Under the pieces are notes generated by a model. It was not told where the DNA came from and searched no databases. It saw nothing but the letters and a program-made list of their open reading frames with translations. The translations under genes and the position numbers were made by a program. From NCBI GenBank assembly GCA_025980505.1, contig JAICXI010000089.1, positions 1 through 7,154 of the forward strand: DNA of 7,154 nucleotides, in the 5' to 3' direction. Shown one piece after another: positions 1-5,924 of this stretch (position 1 is the stretch's first letter; every line of letters starts with the position of its first letter). This DNA comes from a bacterium (GTDB lineage: Bacteria > Oederibacteriota > Muellerivitia > Muellerivitales > Muellerivitaceae).

Positions 1-130
1 AGATCGTCACGTTGTAGGCGCCGCCGGCCTTCTTTTCCTCGATCTTCCCCACCAGGGCCCCGGTGGAGTCGAACACTTCCAGGGTCACGTTGCAGTCTTC
101 CTTCAGGAAATAATAAAACCGGACGGGGCC
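1..130 (-). other. FlgD-type Ig-like C-terminal module (truncated by window)
   Basis: The last residues visible read FYYFLKEDCNVTLEVFDSTG, then ALVGKIEEKKAGGAYNVTI. This matches the start of FlgD-like Ig domains: Y.L.E...VTL.I.D..G..V......AG.Y.V.W. In this family a WDG.D..G..V..G.Y-type stretch normally follows for about 40 residues to the protein end, so the stop codon is expected shortly beyond the left edge. In several uncultured phyla this module closes exported proteins. Confidence 0.7.
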
Positions 131-3100
131 GGGCTTGGGCGGCGTCGGGAAAACGCCCAGGTCCTCCGTGAAAAGGGCGTCCTCCAACCCTTCCGTGGGG
201 GACACGGTGACGTCCTTCAGGCGCAGGACCGGGAACTGGTCGCTGTGCAGCCTTATTTCATAACGGCCCTCGGGCAGGGCCGAGAAATGGAACCGGCCCT
301 TGGCATCGGTGACGGCCGTGGCCGCGGCCTTCTCGCCCTTGACGATCTCCACCTTGGCGCCGGGGAGGGGGGTCGCCCCGTCCTTCCGGAGGAAGGTGCC
401 GTAAACCTTGCCGACCTTCTGGATGCAGAAGCGCCGCTTGGAGGACAAGAGGCCCGGCTTGCCCTTTTTACCCACCGAGGCGATATGGAAGTACCAGGTG
501 CCCTCCCCCACGTCCTTCAACTGCACCGAGCGCTCGGTGGTGAAGGCGTCGTCGGGCGTCAGGGTTTCTTTTTCCTGCGGGCTCAGTTTGTAGACGTACC
601 CCACCGGCTGGAAGCTCCCGTCGTGGCGGTCGTCCCAGGTGAAAACCGGGTCGGTCAGGTTCACGGGTTCGTCTTCCTGCGGATGGGTGGGCGACACCAC
701 CACGGGCGGGGGGAGTTCGCCCGCGGCCGCCAGGATCGGGAAATGGGCGGGTTCGGAGAGGTTGCCGGCGCGGTCCTTCACCACCGCGTGCAGGTACCAG
801 GTTCCAGGCTCGGTGACCTTGAGGGCCAGTTCGGGCTCGGTGGTGCGCTGGGCGTCCGGGGGCAGGGGCAGCGTGCCCGGGACCTGGTCGAATGCGTAGT
901 AAAAGCAATCCACGCCGGAGAGCTTGGGCGCGGCCGCGAGGCGGAACCCGGCCTTGGTGGCCGAATACCACCTTTGGGGCTCCGGGTGGGTGGGGGAGGA
1001 AACCTGGGGCGCGGGCGGCTTGTCCACGTCGATCTTCAGGCGGTAATGGGCGGCTTGTTCGCTGACATTGCCGGCCCGGTCCCTGGCCACCAGGTGGAAG
1101 TACCAGATGCCGCTTTCCAACTTGGACAACTCGACTCGTTTCCCATCCACGAAGGACGCGGTCCCGGCGTCGGGCCTGGAGTTGGGGCTTTGGTCGAGCG
1201 TGTAATAGTAGCCCTCGATGCCGGTGGCGTCGGCGGGGGCGTCCCAGACCAGGACCGCGGCGGCCTTGGAGCTCCAGTCGTCGCTGGAATGGCTGGGGCT
1301 GGTGACCTGGGGCGTGCCCACGCCGTGGTCGGAAAGGCTGGCGGCCGTGGTGTTGCCCTCGTGCTGCTCGTTGCCCATCCGGTCCACGGCCTGCACGCAG
1401 TAATAATAAACGGTGTTCTCCTTGAGCGCCGCGCCCTTGTCCAGGTAGGCGCCTTCCTTCACTTCCCCGTCCGCGGAGATCTTGGCCTTGGCCCCGCCTT
1501 CGGTCCAGCGGTAGACCCGGTAATAATCCGTGCCCGAGACCCGGTCCTCCACCGGCGTCCACTTGAGCTCGATGTCCCCGCCCGCCCGGGGCGCCGCCTT
1601 CAGGAGCGTCACCGGCGGGGGCGGCGAGATGTCCACCACGGTGGCCGTCATTTCACCCTCGGGATAGGCTTCCTGGCTGCCCGCGCCGTCCTTGGCGCGG
1701 CAGCGGAAGGCGTACCGCCGGCCGTCCTGGCCCAAGTGGACCCCCGACCGCTCGGCCACGTTGGCCAGCCAGTCGGTCCAGGCGCCTCCGTCCACCTTCA
1801 CTTGCACGTCGAAGGAGGCGATTTCCGCGTGGGGGTCGGTGGCGCCCCACTCCACGTAAAGCTGGGTCTTGTCGACCACCCGCGGCAGGGGTTTCATTTG
1901 GGACTTGGGCGCAAGCGTGTCGATGAAAAAGGCGTAATGGGCCGCTTCCTTTCCAACGTTGCCCGTCAGGTCCTTGGCGGCCACGTGGAAGAACCACTTG
2001 CCGTCCTTCAAGGGGGCCGGCTCGAAGAAAGTGCCGGTCGTCCATTGGCCGTTGCCCGGGCCCGGGATGGTGTGGGGTTGCCCGTCGATGGAAACATAGT
2101 AGCCTTCCACGCCCGAAAGGTCGGAAGGCGCGTCCCACGCGAACCGGGGCGCGGAGGCCCGGACCCATTGGCCCGGGGGATGGGTGGAGCTTTTCACGGC
2201 CGGCGCCTTCACTTCCGAATCCACCTTGATCCGGAAGCGGGCCGGGCCGCTCAAGTTGCCGGCCCTGTCCTTGGCGCACAGGTGGGCGAACCAGACCCCG
2301 TCTTCCGGCAGAGTGAAAACCGTGTCGCGCCCCGTGGTCCAGGCCATTTCCTGGATCTGGGGGGTCCAGTTTTCCTCGCGGTTGAAAAGGTAGTAATAAC
2401 CCTCGATGCCGGACAGGTCCGCCGGGTCCTTCCAGGCGAGTTCCACGCGCCGGGCCGCGTACCACTTGTCCCTTTCCCCGTGGGTGGACGAGGTGATCTC
2501 GGGGGGCGCCGCCGCCGTGTCCAGCCGGACCCGGTAAAGGGCCGGGGCCGCGGAAAGGTTGCTGGCCGCGTCCTGGCAGAGGACGGAAAGGATGTGGACG
2601 CCGTCCCGGGGGATGTCGAGCGTGATTTCGGCCTTGTCCGTGAAGCGGGTGCCGGACGCGGCCGGGTTGGTGGCCTGCGGGTCGGGCGCGGCCTGGGGGT
2701 CCTCGGAGAAGGTGTAGTAATAGCCTGTCACGCCGGAGAGGTCCTCGGGGGGCCCCAGTTTGAAGAGGGCCCTCGTTTGGGAGTACCACTGTTCCTGCCC
2801 CGGGTGGGTGGGGGAGGAAAGGAAGGGCCGCCCCACCGACGTGTCCACGCGCAGGGGGAAATGCACGGCCTTCCAGTCCACGTTGCCCGCCTTGTCCTTG
2901 GTGGTGATGTGGAAATACCACAGGCCGTCGTCGGAAAGCTCGAAGGACACCGAGCGCTGGCCGGTGAAGAGCGAGGCGCCGCCGTTGGGCACGGTGTCGG
3001 CCTTGCGGTCGATGTTGTAGTAAAACCCGTCGATGCCCGAATGGTCGAAGGGGTCCTCCCAGTTCACCACCACCCGGCGTTCCTTGTACCAGCGCGCGGG

Positions 3101-5449
3101 TTCGGGGTGCGTGGGCGAGGAGACCTGGGGCGGGCTGGCCAGGGTGTCGATGCAGACCTTCAAGTGGCCGGCCTGGGCCGAGAGGTTTTCCGCCTTGTCC
3201 TTCGTGCGGGCGTGCAGGTACCATACGCCGTCCGTCAAATCCGGGAAGGAGATCCTTGATTTTTCCGTCCAGGCCGCGGTTTCCGGGTCCGGCAGGGTCT
3301 GGGGTTCCTGGTCGATGACGTAGTAGTAGCCCTCCACGCCGGAGAGGTCGTGGGGCGGCGCGAAAACCACCTCCACCTTGTTGTTGGAATACCACTGGCC
3401 TTCCTGCGGGTGGCTGGGCGAGGAAAGGGAGGGCGCCTGGGCCTTTGTGTCGATGCGAAGCGGGTAATGGGTCGCCTGGGCCCCGCTATTGCCCGCCTCG
3501 TCCTGGGAGGCCACATGCACGTACCAAAGGCCGTCTTCCAGGGGGCCCAAGGTGAACCGGTTTTCCGCCGTGAAATCGCCCGTTCCCGGCCCCGGCACCG
3601 TGGCCGGCTCGTGGTCCGCCTTCACGAAATAACCCTTGATCCCCGACAGGTCCTGCGGGCTTTCCCAGGCCATGACCGGCGCGGGATTGGCAACCCAGTT
3701 GTCCGGGTCCGGGTGGGTGAGGCTGGTGACGCGGGGAGGCGGCAAGGCCTCCGTGTCGATGAGGATGCGGTAATGGGAAGCCCGGGTCCCGATGTTCCCC
3801 GCCTCGTCCACTCCCACCACGTGGAAGTACCAGGACCCTTGGGCGATGGAGGAAAGGGCGATGCGATCCTCCTCCGTGAAGGGGGCCTCGGGCGGCGCGG
3901 GCACCGTTTCGGGGTAGCGGTTCAGCAGGTAGTAGTAACCCGTCAGGTGTCGGGCGGGCTTGAGCCGGACCTCGACGTTGTCCTGCCTTTCCCACTTCCC
4001 CTGCCGGGGATGGCTGGGCGAGGCGACCTCGGGCGGAAGGACCGGCTCGGTCTTAAAGGAGGAAGCCTCGGTGACGGACAGGGAGGAGGTGCGGTAGGCG
4101 CTGACCGCCTTGAACTCGTACTCGGTTTCGGCCTTCAAATCGGTCAATTGCACCCGGTGCCGCAGCTCCGGGTTTTTGTCCAGGACCGCCTTTCCCAATC
4201 CCGCGGCGGCGCCCTTCTCCCCGTAATGCAGCTCGGAGGTGGCGGAAATATCCGTGGTCCAGGCCAGCAGGGCGCCGCAGGAGGAGAGGTTTTCCACCCG
4301 GAGGTCCGTGATGGCCGGCATGCGGGCCATGTCGAAGGTGGAGCGCAGGATGGCGCCGTTGTTTTCCGTGCAGGCGTAAAGGTAATCGCCGAAAAGCGTG
4401 AAGGCCCTCACGCCCTCCTCGTCCCCCGCGTAAGCGGTCTTCCAAGCCAGCCCGTCCTGGGTTTTCAGCACCCGGCCCGAATTGCCCGTGCCCGCGTAAA
4501 GGGCGTTCTCGAAAACCTCCAGGCAGTAAAGGTTGAGTTCCCGGCCGCTTTCGTAAACGGCCATCCAGTCCCGGCCGTTTTCCGTGCGGTAGACCTTGAC
4601 GCCCTTGGGGCCGGAGGTGCCCGCGTAAAGGAAGCCGTTGAATTCCTTGAAGCACTGGATGAAGTTCTGGCCCGTGGCGGTGGTTTCCTCCCAGTTCAAG
4701 CCGTCGCGCGTGGAAAAGACGAGTCCGCTGGGATAGGTGCCCGCGTAAAGGCGGTCCTGGAAGACCCCCAGGCAGGTCACGGCCACTTCGCTCAAGGCCC
4801 CCACGGTGTTCCATTGCACCCCGTCGAAGGCGAAGACCTTGCCTTGGGAACTGGTGCCGGCGTAAAGCCTTCCCTTGAACTCGCAAAGGGTGTGGATGCG
4901 GTCCTCGCCCGTGGAAAAAGCGTCCCTCCAGCTTTCCCCGTCGAAGGTCACGTAAATGGCGCCGTTCAAGTTGGTGCCCGCGTAAAGGCCGGCTTCCCGC
5001 CCCGGCGGCGCGTAAGCGCAAAGGCAGTAAACCTGGGTGAGGTAGTCCCCCGTTTCCTTGTTGTTCCCGGCGGGAGTGAAGAACTTGGAGCGCCTTTGGG
5101 TGACCGGGATGCCCTTCCAGGAGCCGGGCACGCCGTTGCTGGTGCGGAAGACCAGGTCCTTTCCCGAGGCCGCGTAAAGGCAGCCTTTGAACTCGGCCAG
5201 GTCGTAAAGGGTGGGGATGTCCCCGAAGGATTCCAGGCTTTCGAAAAAGGCGGGCGCGGCGGAGGAGAAATAAAGGTCGATGACGTTTTTCAGCTTGTCC
5301 AGGGCTTCCTTGGGGGTTTGGCCCTGGGCCTGGCAGCCCGGAAGCAGCGGGCATCGGGCCACCACGTTTCCGTGGGCCCGGGTTTCCAATTCCACCGGGA
5401 ATTCGTAAGGGAACGATTTTTTTTGGACTTTGTCGTCTTTTTTCAGCAC
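1..5449 (-). CDS. Giant multidomain protein: HicB-like, beta-propeller, Ig/Fn3 array, FlgD-like end (3' partial)
   Basis: One open frame of 1816 codons from GTG (5447-5449) to the window edge; the last whole codon is 2-4 and no stop is reached. An in-frame TGA at 5468-5470 leaves GTG 5447 as the only start upstream of the first domain. Visible order: HicB/UPF0150-like domain (13-61); seven LYAGT-type repeats (80-372); Fn3-like domain with ATSELHYG and TEYEFKA (380-465); Ig-like modules with THP, GYYY and DGxWYFH..D.AGN motifs (470-1675); carboxypeptidase-regulatory-like domain (1680-1752); start of a FlgD-type Ig domain (from 1775). Such propeller, Ig and FlgD-like parts are usual in exported adhesive or envelope proteins of uncultured bacteria. 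No signal peptide or membrane segment is seen at the N-terminus, so location is unclear. Eight A residues at codons 9-11 could slip. The existence of the frame is secure; the function is unknown. Confidence 0.9.
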   Translation of the reverse strand, partial: MLKKDDKVQKKSFPYEFPVELETRAHGNVVARCPLLPGCQAQGQTPKEALDKLKNVIDLYFSSAAPAFFESLESFGDIPTLYDLAEFKGCLYAASGKDLVFRTSNGVPGSWKGIPVTQRRSKFFTPAGNNKETGDYLTQVYCLCAYAPPGREAGLYAGTNLNGAIYVTFDGESWRDAFSTGEDRIHTLCEFKGRLYAGTSSQGKVFAFDGVQWNTVGALSEVAVTCLGVFQDRLYAGTYPSGLVFSTRDGLNWEETTATGQNFIQCFKEFNGFLYAGTSGPKGVKVYRTENGRDWMAVYESGRELNLYCLEVFENALYAGTGNSGRVLKTQDGLAWKTAYAGDEEGVRAFTLFGDYLYACTENNGAILRSTFDMARMPAITDLRVENLSSCGALLAWTTDISATSELHYGEKGAAAGLGKAVLDKNPELRHRVQLTDLKAETEYEFKAVSAYRTSSLSVTEASSFKTEPVLPPEVASPSHPRQGKWERQDNVEVRLKPARHLTGYYYLLNRYPETVPAPPEAPFTEEDRIALSSIAQGSWYFHVVGVDEAGNIGTRASHYRILIDTEALPPPRVTSLTHPDPDNWVANPAPVMAWESPQDLSGIKGYFVKADHEPATVPGPGTGDFTAENRFTLGPLEDGLWYVHVASQDEAGNSGAQATHYPLRIDTKAQAPSLSSPSHPQEGQWYSNNKVEVVFAPPHDLSGVEGYYYVIDQEPQTLPDPETAAWTEKSRISFPDLTDGVWYLHARTKDKAENLSAQAGHLKVCIDTLASPPQVSSPTHPEPARWYKERRVVVNWEDPFDHSGIDGFYYNIDRKADTVPNGGASLFTGQRSVSFELSDDGLWYFHITTKDKAGNVDWKAVHFPLRVDTSVGRPFLSSPTHPGQEQWYSQTRALFKLGPPEDLSGVTGYYYTFSEDPQAAPDPQATNPAASGTRFTDKAEITLDIPRDGVHILSVLCQDAASNLSAAPALYRVRLDTAAAPPEITSSTHGERDKWYAARRVELAWKDPADLSGIEGYYYLFNREENWTPQIQEMAWTTGRDTVFTLPEDGVWFAHLCAKDRAGNLSGPARFRIKVDSEVKAPAVKSSTHPPGQWVRASAPRFAWDAPSDLSGVEGYYVSIDGQPHTIPGPGNGQWTTGTFFEPAPLKDGKWFFHVAAKDLTGNVGKEAAHYAFFIDTLAPKSQMKPLPRVVDKTQLYVEWGATDPHAEIASFDVQVKVDGGAWTDWLANVAERSGVHLGQDGRRYAFRCRAKDGAGSQEAYPEGEMTATVVDISPPPPVTLLKAAPRAGGDIELKWTPVEDRVSGTDYYRVYRWTEGGAKAKISADGEVKEGAYLDKGAALKENTVYYYCVQAVDRMGNEQHEGNTTAASLSDHGVGTPQVTSPSHSSDDWSSKAAAVLVWDAPADATGIEGYYYTLDQSPNSRPDAGTASFVDGKRVELSKLESGIWYFHLVARDRAGNVSEQAAHYRLKIDVDKPPAPQVSSPTHPEPQRWYSATKAGFRLAAAPKLSGVDCFYYAFDQVPGTLPLPPDAQRTTEPELALKVTEPGTWYLHAVVKDRAGNLSEPAHFPILAAAGELPPPVVVSPTHPQEDEPVNLTDPVFTWDDRHDGSFQPVGYVYKLSPQEKETLTPDDAFTTERSVQLKDVGEGTWYFHIASVGKKGKPGLLSSKRRFCIQKVGKVYGTFLRKDGATPLPGAKVEIVKGEKAAATAVTDAKGRFHFSALPEGRYEIRLHSDQFPVLRLKDVTVSPTEGLEDALFTEDLGVFPTPPKPGPVRFYYFLKEDCNVTLEVFDSTGALVGKIEEKKAGGAYNVTI
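195..417 (-). other. Carboxypeptidase-regulatory-like domain of the giant protein
   Basis: About residues 1678-1752 contain GKVYGTFLRKDGATPLPGAK, then VTDAKGRFHFSALPEGRYEIRL. This is the G.V....G.PL.GA.V.......T.T...G.F.F..LP.G.Y.(I/V) pattern of CarboxypepD_reg-type beta-sandwiches. These are non-catalytic structural modules common near the C-termini of exported repeat proteins. It follows the last Ig-like module directly and precedes the FlgD-like segment. Confidence 0.75.
420..4040 (-). repeat. Array of ten ~101-residue Ig/Fn3-like modules plus two divergent Ig/Fn3 domains
   Basis: Each module reads roughly: (S/T)SP(T/S)HP....WY, a short W..P strand, DLSG(I/V).GYYY..D..P.T.P, then DG.WYFH....D.AGN.S..A.HY...(I/V)D. 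The GYYY-type sites fall at residues 505, 607, 708, 809, 910, 1018, 1117, 1414, 1516 and 1618, so spacing is 99-108. The gap from 1117 to 1414 equals three periods and holds two other domains: an Ig-like one (about 1178-1273, EWGATDP...DFDVQVK-like region) and an Fn3-like one (about 1273-1372, ELKWTPVED...YYRVYRW). The fifth module is degenerate in the WYFH strand (DGVHILSV), and the tenth has lost the D.AGN motif. Stiff stalks of this kind usually space a ligand-binding head from the cell. Periodicity is direct; the Ig/Fn3 assignment is inference from motif style. Confidence 0.85.
4331..5215 (-). repeat. Seven LYAGT-type repeats, probable seven-bladed beta-propeller
   Basis: The strand motif LYA(G/A/C)(T/S) recurs seven times, with its tyrosine codons at 5174, 4982, 4862, 4745, 4625, 4496 and 4376 (residues 92, 156, 196, 235, 275, 318, 358). 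Spacing is 39-43 residues except for the first interval of 64, which carries an insert (about residues 107-145). Each unit follows the pattern C..(E/V)F...LYAGT...G.V..T.DG..W, as in BNR/sialidase-type or kelch-like propellers. Seven units of about 40 residues fit one closed seven-bladed propeller. The ligand is unknown. The repeat count is direct; the fold is inferred. Confidence 0.75.
5267..5413 (-). other. HicB/UPF0150-like domain at the N-terminus of the giant protein
   Basis: Residues 13-61 read FPYEFPVELE, then GNVVARCPLLPGC, then QGQTPKEALDKLKNVIDLY. This is the hallmark pattern of the HicB-like partial RNase H fold: a two-strand start, A.CP.LPGC, then (S/A)QG.T..EAL..(I/L)K..I.LY. Standalone members are small cytoplasmic antitoxins that bind the HicA mRNA interferase and often carry a C-terminal DNA-binding HTH or RHH. 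Here the DNA-binding part is absent and the chain continues in frame into a propeller. No HicA-like gene lies in the window. The domain call rests on motif recognition by eye and is fairly secure; its role here is unknown. Confidence 0.8.
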
Positions 5450-5462
5450 AGGGCCCTGCCTT
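5447..5462 (-). promoter_or_regulatory. GTG start with AAGG ribosome binding site
   Basis: The minus strand carries AAGG at 5462-5459, then nine bases, then GTG at 5449-5447. The in-frame TGA at 5470-5468 rules out any longer form. The next in-frame alternatives (GTG at 5393-5395, TTG at 5387-5389) lie inside the HicB-like domain. GTG 5449 is therefore the best start even though no ATG exists in the region. Confidence 0.6.
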
Positions 5463-5495
5463 CGGCTTCAACCGGCGGGATATTTGAGGGGGCTT

Positions 5496-5524
5496 ATTTT
5501 AGACCAATCGGGTTGGGTTGACAG
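5496..5524 (-). promoter_or_regulatory. Candidate sigma-70-type promoter for the giant gene
   Basis: On the minus strand, CTGTCA (5524-5519; four of six matches to TTGACA) is followed by a 17-base spacer and TAAAAT (5501-5496; five of six matches to TATAAT). Transcription would start near 5489, giving a leader of about 40 bases before the GTG start. The local stretch is AT-rich compared with the coding DNA on both sides. The match is by eye and only moderate. Confidence 0.35.
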
Positions 5525-5548
5525 TAACATTATCAACCTTTGAAACAT

Positions 5549-5570
5549 CGGCAAATAGCAACATTTGCCG
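5549..5570. repeat. Perfect 8-bp inverted repeat upstream of the promoter
   Basis: CGGCAAAT (5549-5556) and ATTTGCCG (5563-5570) are exact reverse complements around a 6-base centre. With one bulged G at 5571 the symmetry extends two more bases on each side. It ends 25 bases before the candidate -35 box of the giant gene. No T-run follows on either strand, which argues against a terminator and leaves an operator-type protein binding site as the simplest guess. Confidence 0.5.
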
Positions 5571-5610
5571 GATAAAATCCTCTAAAACAACCCGCATCCT
5601 CGTTCCCATC

Positions 5611-5750
5611 TGTCATTGCGAGGAGTGCCCACCGAATAGGCGGGCGTTCACGACGAAGCAACCCCAGTTTAAATAGGCCCTCCCAGCCACGGCTCAAACC
5701 ACCCACAAACTTGGGTTGCTTCGTCACAAAATTCGTTCCTCGCAATGACA
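5611..5750. repeat. 140-bp palindromic dispersed-repeat element (GTCATTGCGAGG family)
   Basis: The outer arms TGTCATTGCGAGGA (5611-5624) and TCCTCGCAATGACA (5737-5750) are perfect inverted repeats of 14 bases. The inner arms GACGAAGCAACCC (5652-5664) and GGGTTGCTTCGTC (5713-5725) are a second perfect pair of 13 bases. The arms are unequal: 27 bases separate outer from inner arm on the left and 11 on the right. The left spacer itself folds as GCCCACC/GGCGGGC (5627-5633 and 5639-5645, one G-T pair). GTCATTGCGAGG...GACGAAGCAA is a familiar dispersed motif in many bacterial genomes, often wrongly annotated as small ORFs. It resembles a REP- or MITE-like element with no transposase of its own. Copy number cannot be seen here. 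Confidence 0.75.
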
Positions 5751-5924
5751 ACTAAAAGCCAGCTGCTACCCTTGTTCCTCCCTTTGGATCCGAAGGGGAT
5801 GGACCGCCTCCACGATTTGGCCGACTCATTTTTCAACAACCGGCATCGGGGCATTCACTGAAATCTCATAAAAAAGGGAAAGTAAGGCAATGAGGGATCC
5901 TAACAAAGGGCGGGATCGGCGGAC
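5751..5924. other. Non-coding stretch downstream of mutS
   Basis: These 174 bases between the palindromic element and the mutS stop codon hold no supportable gene. An A6 run at 5870-5875 (T6 on the mutS strand) is not preceded by a stable stem. The only nearby inverted repeat is a 5-bp GATCC/GGATC pair at 5896-5917 with a 12-base loop. I therefore call no terminator. Confidence 0.5.

Noticed and set aside
245..3259. 1004-codon open frame on the plus strand, and a second of 723 codons at 3350-5521
   Set aside because: Both are antisense shadows of the giant minus-strand gene. Their translations are low-complexity runs of G, R, V and H without domains. They stay open because the real gene, in GC-rich codons, rarely uses TTA, CTA or TCA in the matching register.
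468..5471. Minus-strand frames at 468-1562, 1653-3395, 3486-3995 and 4053-5471
   Set aside because: They lie in other registers of the same strand and translate to R/G/P/H-rich sequence. The frame carrying all YYY triplets, WYFH and LYAGT motifs is different and continuous from 5449 to the left edge.
5533..5854. Small minus-strand ORFs beginning in the palindromic element (peptides such as MSLRGTNFVTKQ and VIARNEFCDEA)
   Set aside because: These are the typical spurious translations of the GTCATTGCGAGG repeat and its flank, with no domain and no credible start context.
5866..5917. T6 run plus GATCC/GGATC pair as a mutS terminator
   Set aside because: The stem is only 5 bp with a 12-base loop, and the T-run is about 20 bases away from it, so it does not form an intrinsic terminator.
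5267..5924. A HicA toxin gene paired with the HicB-like domain
   Set aside because: No short frame in the neighbourhood shows the HicA pattern (about 60 residues with a G.H...) and the upstream gap is taken by the repeat element, so no toxin-antitoxin operon is called.
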